A stretch of DNA of 42,968 nt, taken from a virus. Position numbers and translations under genes: made by a program. Where the stretch lies: positions 1-42,968 of IMG/VR virus record IMGVR_UViG_3300008952_000101, one strand, 5' to 3'. The notes under the pieces are model-generated. The model was not told where the DNA came from, did not search any database, and worked only from the letters and a program-made list of their open reading frames with translations. Position 1 is the stretch's first letter. Each line of letters opens with the position of its first letter. Positions 7,085 through 16,346 of the stretch are shown in pieces.

Positions 7085-7291
7085 ATGTACAAAGTACACG
7101 ATGGGTGTTTCTTTAAGATAGAGGAAATAGTTGCAGTTTGGTCCGAAAAATACAGCGATCCGAAACTGGATCAAGAATGTTATTTGGTAAGAGTGTTTTT
7201 TAAAAACAATTCTACAATTTTAACGATTGCAAACTTTCCTTCAAAGGAAAAGGCGGATGATTTGATTCGCAAAATTAGTAAAACAAGATAA
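7085..7291 (+). CDS. Unknown 68-aa protein
   Basis: It follows a TTGGAGG SD. The sequence alternates hydrophobic strands (FFKIEEIVAVWSE, YLVRVFFKN, ILTIANF) and ends in a helix KEKADDLIRKISK: a small beta-sheet plus helix fold, reminiscent of PH-like or small phage DNA-metabolism proteins. I do not recognise it. It sits between the GNAT-like gene and the endolysin. Confidence 0.65.
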   Translation: MYKVHDGCFFKIEEIVAVWSEKYSDPKLDQECYLVRVFFKNNSTILTIANFPSKEKADDLIRKISKTR

Positions 7292-7311
7292 AAAACAACA
7301 GGAGAAATTAG

Positions 7312-8169
7312 ATGAGTTATATACTAAGGAAGGGCGATGAAGGCCAAGAGGTGAAAAGGCTACAAAATTGTCTCTCCGTCTCGCCAGATGGAAAATTTGG
7401 ACCAAAAACAGAAAAAGCAGTTAAAGAATATCAGACCCAAAACAAATTAACAGTTGATGGTGTCGTAGGACCCCAGACACTAAAGAGTTTGGGAATTGAT
7501 GTGCTGCACGGTATCGACGTTAGCGCTTGGAATGGGAGAAATATTGACTGGAAAGAGGTTAGTAAAACAAACGTTAAGTTTTGTTGGATTAAAGTCACAG
7601 AAGGCCAAACGCATGTTAATGGTGGACATGCTGCTAAATTTGAAGGAGCTAGAGATGCTGGCTTGATTGTTGGTGGATATCATTTTGGACGACCAGATTA
7701 TAATAAATATGATAACCCCTACACAGATGCGGAAAAAGAAGCCCATCACTTTTTAAAGCACCTTAAAAAGGTCGGCGCACACTCTGGTGACCTATTGCCG
7801 GTGTTGGACGTTGAGGCTGGAATGAAAACCGACGATCAGTACAACGTGGATTGGGCTTTAAAGTGGCTTGACGTAGTAGAAGAGGAGTTGGGTGTTAAAT
7901 CGGTAATATATACCGCAAAGTGGGCCTGGAGCCTTTATTTATACAAAGCAAATAAAGACGACCTTAAAAGACTGACAACGGAATATCCAGTTTGGTATGC
8001 GCGCTATAAACGCAAGAAACATCTCGTAGGACCAGAGGATAAGCTTAAGGGCTGGAAAGAGTGGGATGTGTGGCAATATACTGGTCATGGCACGTGCCCG
8101 GGCCTTAAAGGCCGATGCGATTTAAATTGGATGGCTGGAAATCAGTTAAAAAACTTGACAATTCCATAA
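7312..8169 (+). CDS. Endolysin: peptidoglycan-binding domain plus GH25 muramidase
   Basis: Residues 1-60 are a PG_binding_1 repeat (EVKRLQNCL, DGKFGPKTEKAVKEYQ, DGVVGPQTLKSLG). From about residue 65 follows a glycoside hydrolase 25 domain. It has GIDVSAWNG with the conserved Asp, IDW, FCWIKVTEG, GGYHFGRP and LLPVLDVEAG carrying the Asp-Glu catalytic pair, then WQYTGHG and CDLNWM near the C-terminus. It should cleave MurNAc-GlcNAc bonds in the cell wall during lysis. There is no signal peptide, so a holin is needed; the 24179 product is a candidate. SD AGGAGAAATT. Confidence 0.9.
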   Translation: MSYILRKGDEGQEVKRLQNCLSVSPDGKFGPKTEKAVKEYQTQNKLTVDGVVGPQTLKSLGIDVLHGIDVSAWNGRNIDWKEVSKTNVKFCWIKVTEGQTHVNGGHAAKFEGARDAGLIVGGYHFGRPDYNKYDNPYTDAEKEAHHFLKHLKKVGAHSGDLLPVLDVEAGMKTDDQYNVDWALKWLDVVEEELGVKSVIYTAKWAWSLYLYKANKDDLKRLTTEYPVWYARYKRKKHLVGPEDKLKGWKEWDVWQYTGHGTCPGLKGRCDLNWMAGNQLKNLTIP

Positions 8170-8182
8170 AAAGAAGTATAAT
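8155..8182 (+). promoter_or_regulatory. Sigma-70 promoter inside the endolysin 3' end
   Basis: TTGACA (8155-8160) lies within the last codons of the endolysin gene. It is followed 16 bp later by TATAAT (8177-8182), just upstream of AAAGGAG and the transglycosylase gene. Confidence 0.8.
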
Positions 8183-8201
8183 AATAAAAGGAGATTAAAA
8201 A

Positions 8202-8693
8202 ATGCCATTAGCAGAATTATTGTGCCTCTCTATGCTTACTTTGAACATAGGAGGCTCGTACGAAAAAGCATCATTTGCTTGCCAGCAGGCGGATTTGATT
8301 GTAGAGCAGTCCGCAAAATACAAAATAAAACCAGAAATTATCATAGCGATTATTCACCACGAAAGCCGATTTAATCACAAATTAGTCGGCAAATCAAAGG
8401 AGTGTGGGTTGATGCAGATTATACCGAAATACACCGGCAATAAAAAAACCGGCGTACGCAAGTTAAATTGTAATCAATTGCTTGATGCCAAGACAAACAT
8501 CACAGCTGGAATACAATACTTTAATTATTGGCTTCGTAAATATGCCAAGGGCAACTATAAGACAGCTCTTTGTGCATATAACAATAAAGGACAGGCTGCC
8601 AACAAAAAGGGCCTTAGTTATGCAAAAAAGATTTTACGCACTGCGAAAAATATCAAAAGAACAATGCGTGAAATTAAAGAAGATGGATGTTAA
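8202..8693 (+). CDS. Lytic transglycosylase (SLT/goose-lysozyme type)
   Basis: This 163-aa protein has a hydrophobic N-terminus (LAELLCLSMLTL) that could be an export signal or anchor. Its SLT domain shows the catalytic Glu in IIHHESRFN (E54), then ECGLMQIIP, NITAGIQYFNYWL and ALCAYNNKG, in the family order. It would cleave glycan strands with 1,6-anhydro products, either at lysis or for genome entry. It has its own promoter, so it may be timed separately from the adjacent endolysin. Confidence 0.85.
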   Translation: MPLAELLCLSMLTLNIGGSYEKASFACQQADLIVEQSAKYKIKPEIIIAIIHHESRFNHKLVGKSKECGLMQIIPKYTGNKKTGVRKLNCNQLLDAKTNITAGIQYFNYWLRKYAKGNYKTALCAYNNKGQAANKKGLSYAKKILRTAKNIKRTMREIKEDGC

Positions 8694-9505
8694 CTGACAG
8701 GCTGGTGGTTATAGGCGGCAGCCTAAGTGCCCTGCTGTTTTCACACAAAAACAATCTACCCTTAATAATTAATCACCCAAACATACCACACCGGTTTCAG
8801 AAAATAAACTCTCTCAACATGGCTAGCCTGTGGAAAAAACTATACTTTTCTTTGTCTCTGTCCGGCTTAAACCTCATGGGAGACCAGACAGAGAATCTTC
8901 GCTTGGGAGATGGAGAACTTTTAGCAATTACCAAAAATCTCAAACACTTTAACTTTAAATTTACTGAAGCTTATGTGTTTTGCGACAAAAACATTAACGG
9001 TCTAGACAAGCCATTGAAAAAGGAAAACAACTATGATGTGTTTGATTGGATGATTGCAAAACCCTGTGAAAAACACGACATTGAACACCTAACGTCATCT
9101 GGACCATTGGCCATGGACGTGTATTTTTATCCAACAGAAAGAATGTATGGAATGCACAAAGACCAAAAAGATTTATTAGCAGTGTCTAGTCTTAAGGAAA
9201 AGCAATTAACAGATTTTGAATATTCAGACACCCATACAAGATATAAAGTTTTAAAAATGATGTCCGAAGCAGGAATAAAGGGCAAGAAAAACGGCATATC
9301 ATCTCGTGGTCAAGTTAATTATTTATTAAACCTGGAAGTGCAAAAAAGAGAAATTAAAAAGAGCAAAATGGACTCTTATAAAGACACTCAGTTTCTTAAG
9401 TTTAGATACGACTCTGTTGAATCTTTGCTGGGCGATAAAGATAACTGTCATAAATATAGTTTAAAAATAAATAAGTATTTAAATGGAAAACAAAGCATTT
9501 ATTAA
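8687..9505 (+). CDS. Unknown 272-aa protein with Rossmann-like start
   Basis: The N-terminus DRLVVIGGSLSALLFSHKN followed by PLIIN reads like a beta-alpha-beta dinucleotide-binding start (GGSLSA in place of GxGxxA). The remaining 230 residues show no motif I know. It overlaps the transglycosylase by 7 nt and the next gene by 23 nt, so it is coupled to the nucleotidyltransferase-like gene. The pair may form one pathway, perhaps nucleotide or sugar modification (inference only). Confidence 0.65.
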   Translation: MLTDRLVVIGGSLSALLFSHKNNLPLIINHPNIPHRFQKINSLNMASLWKKLYFSLSLSGLNLMGDQTENLRLGDGELLAITKNLKHFNFKFTEAYVFCDKNINGLDKPLKKENNYDVFDWMIAKPCEKHDIEHLTSSGPLAMDVYFYPTERMYGMHKDQKDLLAVSSLKEKQLTDFEYSDTHTRYKVLKMMSEAGIKGKKNGISSRGQVNYLLNLEVQKREIKKSKMDSYKDTQFLKFRYDSVESLLGDKDNCHKYSLKINKYLNGKQSIY

Positions 9506-10355
9506 CAACAAGTCATTTCACTTGGCCGGAATTGTTCCAATCGCCGGTCAACCGTTGGATTATAACTTTCCATGGCATGATAGTTTGCAGCCAATTGGAA
9601 AAGATTTTCTAGCAGCAGAGCGCGCCGTATGGGAGTGTGCATGCGCAGGTTGTGAGACGATATGGATTGTCTGTCATGATGATATGCAGCCTTTAATAAA
9701 ATATAGGCTAGGCGATTACGTATACGATCCAACACGAAGCGCAGAAAGAGGCAGTCAAAGAATAATACCCTTGCACTTCGTTCCAATTCACCCAAACGAC
9801 AGAGACAAAAGAGATTGTTTGGGCTGGAGTGTGCTTTATGGCGCACTCACTGCATATTGGCTAAGTAGAACCATAAGCCAATGGGTCCAGCCAGACAGAT
9901 ATTATGTTTCTTTTCCATACGGCGTTTACAAACCAGAGCTGGTGATTCCATATCGAACTAAAATATCGAGCAATGAGCCTTTTTGTGTCTCCTACGATAA
10001 AAAAACTGTCAAGGATAACGAGTATCTAGGGTTTACTTTTGACGGAGAAGACTTTAAAGAATGTCGAAGGGTAATTAGAAAAGAAGGAACGGGCCAATTC
10101 CTGAGCAGTGACATGCACAAACGGATGCCAATAGAAGAAAGATGGTCGGCAAGACATTTTAAACTTGACAAAATATTTGAACATGTTAATATGAATGAAG
10201 CTAACATATTATGTACCCCATGGTATTATAATATTGATAGTTGGGATGGGTTATGCGAATTTCTTGGAACAAAAAACAGAAAAGAACTTGACAGACCTAG
10301 CCATAAGATGTTAGGATATCATGAGTGGAATTTAATTGGAGACGAAATTGAGTAA
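9483..10355 (+). CDS. Nucleotidyltransferase-like (GT-A/GlmU-type fold) protein
   Basis: The 290-aa product begins with FHLAGIVPIAGQPLDYNFPW, then QPIGKDFLAAERAVWECACAGCETIWIVCH. This is the layout of sugar-nucleotide pyrophosphorylases (a first strand with a Gly-rich loop, 'PIGxxPL', then a helix and 'IWIV' strand). The canonical GGxGxR loop is altered, so activity is uncertain. The C-terminal half has CLGWSVLYGALTAYWLSR and PDRYYVSFPYGVY. It may act on nucleotide sugars for DNA or virion decoration. It overlaps genes on both sides. Confidence 0.6.
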   Translation: MENKAFINNKSFHLAGIVPIAGQPLDYNFPWHDSLQPIGKDFLAAERAVWECACAGCETIWIVCHDDMQPLIKYRLGDYVYDPTRSAERGSQRIIPLHFVPIHPNDRDKRDCLGWSVLYGALTAYWLSRTISQWVQPDRYYVSFPYGVYKPELVIPYRTKISSNEPFCVSYDKKTVKDNEYLGFTFDGEDFKECRRVIRKEGTGQFLSSDMHKRMPIEERWSARHFKLDKIFEHVNMNEANILCTPWYYNIDSWDGLCEFLGTKNRKELDRPSHKMLGYHEWNLIGDEIE

Positions 10356-13300
10356 AAGTAAAATACCCTTTGTTGGTTTACACGCGCATAGCGTAGCGGG
10401 ATCGCCCTTTGACGGCCTCGGATATCCGCAAGAACATATGGACTATGCCTATGAAAACGGATCAGACGCACTGGCCTTAACTGATCACGGAAATATGAAC
10501 GGAATGGCCTATCAGGTTATTCATGCTAAACAAATGCAAAAAGAAGGCAAAAACTTCAAGCCAATATTTGGAGTTGAGGCGTACTTTCTACCTAGTTTAA
10601 ATGAGTGGAAGAGGGAATATGAGGAAGCAAAGGCCGATAAGAAAAACAAAATTAAAGACAAAGCGCAGCTTGGCACCACTATTGAAGACGAAGACGCCTC
10701 CAAGAAAGAGGTGAAGAACATACTTAATCGCCGTCGCCATCTCATTCTTTTGGCACAAAATCAAGTTGGCCTAAATAATATCTTTAAGATGGTTTCAACA
10801 TCTTTTTCCAAAGAAAACTTTTATAGATTTCCTAGGATTGATTATGCACTACTCAAAAAGCACAATGAAGGCGTAATCGCCGCATCTGCTTGTCTGGGCG
10901 GTGTATATGCTGGGAATTATTGGGAAAACAAAGATAACGGCGAAGATGCTGTCATTGAGGCGATGCGAGAAACCACTCGTAAAATGCTGGATATCTTTGG
11001 AGATCGTTGGTATGGAGAGCTTCAATGGAATAATATTCCAGAACAACACCGGCTAAACAAATACATCATACAGCTTCATTATGAATTTGGCATACCGCTG
11101 ATATCCACTGCGGATAGTCACTATCCCAACCCAACCGCTTGGAAAGATAGAGAACTTTATAGGAAACTTGGGTGGCTTGGAAAAAGCGCTCCTTCGTGGG
11201 CAACATCAGAGTTACCGGCTGGAGTAGAGGAAATTGGATATGAGTTATACCCTAAAAATGGCGATCAAATGTGGGAGTCATATAAGCTTTATTCTGAAAA
11301 GTGTGGCGTAGAATACGATGATGATCTAGTTCGACAATCAATAGAGAACACACATCACATTGCTCACAACAGAATTGAAAGCTTTCTACCAGACAATGAA
11401 GTGAGGCTTCCGGAGTTTGTAGTTCCTGCTGGCACAACAGCCACACAAACTTTAACAAGATTGTGTGCAGATCAGTTGCGCGCAAAAAACCTTTATAGTA
11501 AAGAATATGCGTCTCGCCTGCAAGAAGAGTTAGAGGTCATTAGCGACAGAGGGTTTAGTAAGTATTTTCTTACCATGAATGCAATTGCAGCAAAAGCAAA
11601 CGAAGGTCAATTAACTGGCCCCGGACGAGGTTCTGCTGCAGGCTCTCTAGTTGCGTATGTACTTGGAATCACACAGGTTGATCCAATTAAGTACAATCTT
11701 CTGTTCTCTCGTTTCTTGCGTAGAGACGCTAAGGACTATCCGGATATTGATTACGACGTCTCAGATCCAATGGAACTAAAAGAGACACTAATGGACGATT
11801 GGGGGCATAATACTGTTGTTCCCATCTCAAACTTCAACACTCTACAACTTCGCTCTTTGATTAAAGACATCTCAAAGTTGTACGAGATTCCCTTTACAGA
11901 GGTTAACGCTGTTACATCGAAGATGCTAAACGAAGCAACGCCTCTAGCAAAACGAAAACATGGAATAAAAGCAGGGGTTTACGTGCCCACCTTCGAAGAG
12001 GTTATGGAGTTTTCCGATTCCTTGAAGAGGTTTTTGCAGAAGTATCCGAACGTTGCAAATCATGTTAACGTTTTATATGGTCAGGTACGCTCTGTTTCTA
12101 GACATGCTGGCGGTGTTGTTGTTGGGGAAGATCTGGATCAGCACATGCCACTAATTAATAGTGGTGGGGTAACTCAGACTCCATGGTCGGAAGGTCAAAA
12201 CGTAAGACACCTTGAGCCGATGGGCTTTATTAAGTTCGATATTCTTGGCTTATCAACCCTCAAGATGATTGAGGGCGCCATTGGGCACATTCTTAAGAGG
12301 CATCATGGAATTGAAGAGCCGACGTTTGGTCAAGTTCAAGAGTATTACAATGAGAACTTACACCCAGACACAATCGATCTTACTGATAGTAATGTGTATG
12401 AAAACGTTTTTCACAAGGGAAAGTGGGCTGGTATATTTCAGTTTACTGAGGCAGGTGCGCAAAAGTTTTGCACTAAAGCAAAACCCAACAATATCATTAA
12501 CATTGCCGCTATCACATCTATATATCGACCGGGCCCGTTGAGTGCAAATGTACACGAGAGTTTTGTTGAGGCAAAAGAGAACCCAGATGATGTTAAGTAC
12601 ACTAATGAAATCGTTGAAGAGGTTACAAAAGAAACATATGGGTTCTTAATCTTTCAGGAACAAATTGCTCTACTGGCGCACAAACTTGGTAAAGATATTA
12701 GTTTGGATGAAGGGAATAAACTTCGCAAGCTTCTGACCAAGAAAGGCACAGGCAAAGTTAGCAAAGAGAAAAGAGAGATTCACGACAAGTTTATTCAAGG
12801 CTGTTGCGAAAAGGGAATGACAGCCAAACAAGGGGAAGCCCTTTGGCAGAAGTTCGAATTCTTCTCGGGGTATGGATTTAATAAGTCGCATGCCGTTTCT
12901 TATTCTATCATCTCATATCAGTGTGCGTGGTTGTTTAATTACTACCCCGCAGAATGGATGGCCGCCTTTTTAGATAAGGAGCCAGAGAGCAGAAAAGAAA
13001 AGGCGATTAATCTTGCGAAGAGGTTCGGTTTTAAGATTCAGCAAATAGATGTTAACAAGTCGGGCTCAGTGTGGGAAATTGCAGCAGACAACAAGACCCT
13101 GATTCAGCCATTAACTTCCTTGAAGGGCTTGGGAGACAAAGCAATTGAACAGGTTGTTAACAATAGGCCATTTAATACTGCCGAAGATTTCTTGTTTAGT
13201 GAAAACATTTTGTATTCCAAGTTGAACAAGAAGGCTCTGGATGCATTGGCGCGCTCCGGAGCACTTGATTCTTTAGTTGATGAAAGATTTACTGGTCTTA

Positions 13301-13767
13301 AGCATTTTTGGTCAGCAGCGGTGGTCCAGAGACCTAAGAATGTGAAAAAGTTCTTAGAGAACATAGAGTTATACCGGCCGGAAGGCGAGTTTACCGACGA
13401 AGAAACAATTGAGAATCTAACATCCTTAACGGGAATATTCCCAATGAATTTGGTGTTGGATGATTCGGTTCTTAAACAATTAAATGACTATTGTGTTCCA
13501 GCACTAGGAGAGTGGGACAACGATTTAGGCGTGGCGTGGTTTATTCCAAGAGAGGTTGTACAAAAGAAAACTAAAAATGGAAAACTGTATTGGATTGTAA
13601 AAACCATTGACAATACTTCAAAGTCACACAGTATTAAATGCTGGGGGGTAGATCCCAATCGCGATGTTATTCACATTAATCACCCCTACATGAGTAAGTT
13701 GGATTACGATGAACAATGGGGGTTTAGTACGAGATCGATTAGATATAATTTTAGAATGTTAGGGTAG
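10348..13767 (+). CDS. dnaE: DNA polymerase III alpha subunit (DnaE-type), phage replicase
   Basis: This is about 1139 aa, close to bacterial DnaE length. The PHP domain appears intact: GLHAHS, LTDHGN, GVEAYF, SACLGG and STADSHYPNP supply expected metal ligands, so proofreading by PHP is possible. The polymerase core has GPGRGSAAGSLVAY, the catalytic PDIDYD (Asp pair) and the third Asp in KFDILGL, then GFNKSHAVSYSIISYQCAWL. An HhH-like GLGDKAIE is near the C-terminus. I choose TTG at 10348 (GGAGA 6 nt upstream) over TTG at 10336. DnaE as the phage polymerase, rather than PolA or PolB, is a minority solution. Confidence 0.9.
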   Translation: MSKSKIPFVGLHAHSVAGSPFDGLGYPQEHMDYAYENGSDALALTDHGNMNGMAYQVIHAKQMQKEGKNFKPIFGVEAYFLPSLNEWKREYEEAKADKKNKIKDKAQLGTTIEDEDASKKEVKNILNRRRHLILLAQNQVGLNNIFKMVSTSFSKENFYRFPRIDYALLKKHNEGVIAASACLGGVYAGNYWENKDNGEDAVIEAMRETTRKMLDIFGDRWYGELQWNNIPEQHRLNKYIIQLHYEFGIPLISTADSHYPNPTAWKDRELYRKLGWLGKSAPSWATSELPAGVEEIGYELYPKNGDQMWESYKLYSEKCGVEYDDDLVRQSIENTHHIAHNRIESFLPDNEVRLPEFVVPAGTTATQTLTRLCADQLRAKNLYSKEYASRLQEELEVISDRGFSKYFLTMNAIAAKANEGQLTGPGRGSAAGSLVAYVLGITQVDPIKYNLLFSRFLRRDAKDYPDIDYDVSDPMELKETLMDDWGHNTVVPISNFNTLQLRSLIKDISKLYEIPFTEVNAVTSKMLNEATPLAKRKHGIKAGVYVPTFEEVMEFSDSLKRFLQKYPNVANHVNVLYGQVRSVSRHAGGVVVGEDLDQHMPLINSGGVTQTPWSEGQNVRHLEPMGFIKFDILGLSTLKMIEGAIGHILKRHHGIEEPTFGQVQEYYNENLHPDTIDLTDSNVYENVFHKGKWAGIFQFTEAGAQKFCTKAKPNNIINIAAITSIYRPGPLSANVHESFVEAKENPDDVKYTNEIVEEVTKETYGFLIFQEQIALLAHKLGKDISLDEGNKLRKLLTKKGTGKVSKEKREIHDKFIQGCCEKGMTAKQGEALWQKFEFFSGYGFNKSHAVSYSIISYQCAWLFNYYPAEWMAAFLDKEPESRKEKAINLAKRFGFKIQQIDVNKSGSVWEIAADNKTLIQPLTSLKGLGDKAIEQVVNNRPFNTAEDFLFSENILYSKLNKKALDALARSGALDSLVDERFTGLKHFWSAAVVQRPKNVKKFLENIELYRPEGEFTDEETIENLTSLTGIFPMNLVLDDSVLKQLNDYCVPALGEWDNDLGVAWFIPREVVQKKTKNGKLYWIVKTIDNTSKSHSIKCWGVDPNRDVIHINHPYMSKLDYDEQWGFSTRSIRYNFRMLG

Positions 13768-13771
13768 AAAA

Positions 13772-15040
13772 TTGGGAAGAAAGAGAAAAACGACAGAACA
13801 ATTCATCAAACAGGCGCGCAAAGCCCACGGCGACAAATATGATTATTCAAAGGTGGTTTATAAGTCCTATGATTATAAAGTTTGTATAATTTGTCCTAAA
13901 CATGGTGATTTTTGGCAGGTCCCTAATGGGCACACGCGTAAAAAACGCTCGAAACGCCGCGGCCTTAGTGGTTGTGCAAAATGCGGTATAGAATCCGCCG
14001 GTTTGAAACGCAGACTAACTGCAGAAAACTTTATAGAAAAAGCAAAGAAGGTTCATGGTGATAAATATGATTATTCAAAGGTGGTTTATAAAGGCAATCG
14101 ATTCAAGATCTGTATAACTTGTCGCGACCATGGCGAATTTTGGCAGAACGCAGCCAATCATCTTACCGGCTATGGCTGTCCGCCCTGCGGCACACTTCGG
14201 CGCGCACAGAAGACAACAAAAACATCAGAACAGTTTATAGAAGACGCTAGAAAGGTTCATGGCGATAAATATAATTATGACAAGTCAATCTATAAGGGTT
14301 GTTTTGAAGACATTTGTGTGACGTGTCTAAAACATGGAGACTTTTTGCAAGCTGCAAATACCCACCTTAAGGGTAGCGGTTGCAACGATTGTTGGCTAGA
14401 GGATAACATTAAAGCCCAAATAAAAAACAGAAAAACAACAGAAAAATTTATAGAAGAAGCAAAAAAGACTCATGGCGATAAGTATACTTACGAGGATACA
14501 AATTATACAACTGCGCTTAAAAAAGTTTGCATAACTTGTCCTACTCACGGTGGCTTTTGGCAGCTACCAGGCAATCATCTTAAAAATGGCTGCGCACAGT
14601 GCGGCGAACAAAGAAACATTTCAGAAAGTAATGTGAGGGTTGTACTAGAGGAGGTGTTTGGCATTAAACTTCCTAGTAGCTATCCATCATGGTTAATAAA
14701 CCCAAAAACTGATAAAAAACTGCAGTTGGACGGCTATAACGAACAACATAAAATAGCTTTTGAATTTCAAGGCATACAACATTATGAACCAGTAAAAAAC
14801 TGGGGCGGCGAAGAACGGTTGCTAACAATGAGGTATCGCGACAAAATAAAAAACAATCTTTGTTTGCAAAATGATGTAATTCTTGTTAGAATAGATGGTA
14901 GGAAAATACCAAGAAAATATAGAAAAAGCAAGGACCAACTTAAACCTTATATACTAGAGCAACTAAATGGTTTATACAAACACCAGAAACGAGAAATTTT
15001 ACAAAGACTAAAGGAGCAAAATGAACTTAAAAACATATAA
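13772..15040 (+). CDS. Free-standing homing endonuclease: four zinc-ribbon repeats plus Vsr-like nuclease
   Basis: The 422-aa product has four tandem repeats of about 60-65 residues (roughly 5-70, 78-138, 142-205, 213-275), each 'FIxxAxKxHGDKYxYxK...VCIxCxxHGxFWQ...HLxGxGCxxC'. This is the DUF723-type DNA-recognition repeat. Residues about 285-400 form a Vsr/EDxHD-like nuclease: LQLDGYNEQHKIAFEFQGIQ and HY, then VILVRIDGRKIP. It starts with TTG right after the dnaE stop and runs 20 nt into dut, as inserted mobile endonuclease genes do. Target site unknown. Confidence 0.8.
   Translation: MGRKRKTTEQFIKQARKAHGDKYDYSKVVYKSYDYKVCIICPKHGDFWQVPNGHTRKKRSKRRGLSGCAKCGIESAGLKRRLTAENFIEKAKKVHGDKYDYSKVVYKGNRFKICITCRDHGEFWQNAANHLTGYGCPPCGTLRRAQKTTKTSEQFIEDARKVHGDKYNYDKSIYKGCFEDICVTCLKHGDFLQAANTHLKGSGCNDCWLEDNIKAQIKNRKTTEKFIEEAKKTHGDKYTYEDTNYTTALKKVCITCPTHGGFWQLPGNHLKNGCAQCGEQRNISESNVRVVLEEVFGIKLPSSYPSWLINPKTDKKLQLDGYNEQHKIAFEFQGIQHYEPVKNWGGEERLLTMRYRDKIKNNLCLQNDVILVRIDGRKIPRKYRKSKDQLKPYILEQLNGLYKHQKREILQRLKEQNELKNI
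13835..14091 (+). repeat. 29-bp direct repeat inside the homing endonuclease
   Basis: The 29 bases at 13835-13863 and 14063-14091 (encoding KYDYSKVVYK) appear identical at the DNA level, while flanking repeat units have diverged. This indicates recent unit duplication or gene conversion between repeats 1 and 2. Confidence 0.75.
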
Positions 15041-15491
15041 AATAAGAAAAGAAGCCAAGCTCCCAACAAGAGCTTACGAGACTGATGCCGGGATGGATTT
15101 ATATTACTGTCCCAACGGGGATAAGAAGCTGTATGACGAAGATATGAGCTTTCACATACCCCCTAGAGAATCAAGGCTGTTATCAACAGGAATAAAAATG
15201 GAGGTGCCCTATGGACATATGTTGGAAATTAAAAATAAATCAGGAATTGCTTTCAAAAGACAACTTTTGGTTGGGGCTTGTGTTGTGGATCCTGGCTATG
15301 ACGGAGAAATATATGTAAACCTGCATAATGTCGGCACTGAAACTCAAGTGCTCAAGCCGGGCGACAAATTGGCACAAGCTGTTCTCGTACCAATCGTCCA
15401 CTGTGGAATAGAAGAAGTGAGCAGTGATAATATTTTAAACTTTAACTCTGAGCGCGCCAGCGGCGCCTTTGGTTCAACGGGAGAAAGATAA
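15021..15491 (+). CDS. dut: dUTP diphosphatase (trimeric dUTPase)
   Basis: The 156-aa protein carries all five dUTPase motifs: DAGMDLYY (I), NKSGIAFK (II), VVDPGYDGEIYVNLHN (III), GDKLAQAVLVP (IV) and a glycine-rich C-terminal ERASGAFGSTG (V). It hydrolyses dUTP to dUMP, keeping uracil out of DNA and feeding dTMP synthesis. It starts inside the endonuclease gene with SD AAGGAG. Confidence 0.93.
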   Translation: MNLKTYKIRKEAKLPTRAYETDAGMDLYYCPNGDKKLYDEDMSFHIPPRESRLLSTGIKMEVPYGHMLEIKNKSGIAFKRQLLVGACVVDPGYDGEIYVNLHNVGTETQVLKPGDKLAQAVLVPIVHCGIEEVSSDNILNFNSERASGAFGSTGER

Positions 15492-15994
15492 TGAACGAAA
15501 AAACAACAGATATTATGTTTTCATCTAATAGTGTAGAGTGGGATACTCCACAATTATTTTATGACAAGTTAGATGAAAAGTATAATTTTACTTTAGATCC
15601 TTGCGCTACAAAAAACAGCGCAAAGTGCTGGAAGTATTTTACAAAAGAAGACGACGGCCTGTCACAAGACTGGTCCGGCCACACGGTTTTTATGAATCCT
15701 CCGTACGGAAGGGGAATATCAAAGTGGATTGAGAAGGCCTACACAGAATCAAAAAAGCCAAATACAAAGGTTGTTTGCCTTATTCCTTCTAGAACGGATA
15801 CAAAATACTGGCACAAATATTGTATGAAAGCCGATTTCATTTACTTTATAAAGGGAAGGTTGCAGTTTCAAAATAAGCTTTCTTCGGGAAGTAATTCAGC
15901 ACCCTTTCCCTCTGCAGTAGTAGTTTTTGGTGGAGAGAACATCAACAGATCAATGCTGAACGAGTCAGCAATAGTATTTTCATTGGAGAAATAA
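15491..15994 (+). CDS. dam: DNA N6-adenine methyltransferase (phage Dam, PF05869-like)
   Basis: The 167-aa protein has VEWDTPQLFYDKLD, FTLDPCAT (motif I, AdoMet binding) and the catalytic motif IV NPPYG at about residues 69-73, then VVCLIPSRTDTKYWHKY. This compact form matches phage-type Dam methylases. Its ATG overlaps the dut stop (ATAATG). It could protect phage DNA from host restriction; the recognition site cannot be read from the sequence. Confidence 0.88.
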   Translation: MNEKTTDIMFSSNSVEWDTPQLFYDKLDEKYNFTLDPCATKNSAKCWKYFTKEDDGLSQDWSGHTVFMNPPYGRGISKWIEKAYTESKKPNTKVVCLIPSRTDTKYWHKYCMKADFIYFIKGRLQFQNKLSSGSNSAPFPSAVVVFGGENINRSMLNESAIVFSLEK

Positions 15995-15995
15995 A

Positions 15996-16346
15996 ATGTC
16001 ATCATTAGAAAGAAAGTTCAAAAGAGCAAATAACAAAAAGTCAAAAAAGAAAGCAGAAAAGGAACTGGCCAAAAGAGTAGATTTGTTTGGCAAACTTCCG
16101 GAAAATTGCTTGACTTGTGAGAAAGAGTTTGATAAAAAGAACAAGGAACATGTTTCAACATGGAACGTAATTGTTCGTGAAGAAGAAGAGATTGTTAGAT
16201 TATATTGCCCAGACTGTTGGACGAAGGCAGTCGGCATATTAAATGATTTTGCAGAACACTTAAAAAATAAACTATCAGGAGAGGAGGAAATAAGTGGCAT
16301 CGAAGAACAAACCGAAAACACACGAAACGAAAAAGAAGAAGACTAG
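15996..16346 (+). CDS. Small zinc-finger protein, 116 aa
   Basis: It has a Lys-rich N-terminus, then CLTCEKEF and YCPDCWTKA, a CxxC...CxxC zinc-binding pair about 40 residues apart, and a charged acidic tail. Small phage proteins of this layout often bind nucleic acid or RNA polymerase, but I cannot name a family. The last 53 bp overlap another gene in a different frame. Confidence 0.7.
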   Translation: MSSLERKFKRANNKKSKKKAEKELAKRVDLFGKLPENCLTCEKEFDKKNKEHVSTWNVIVREEEEIVRLYCPDCWTKAVGILNDFAEHLKNKLSGEEEISGIEEQTENTRNEKEED

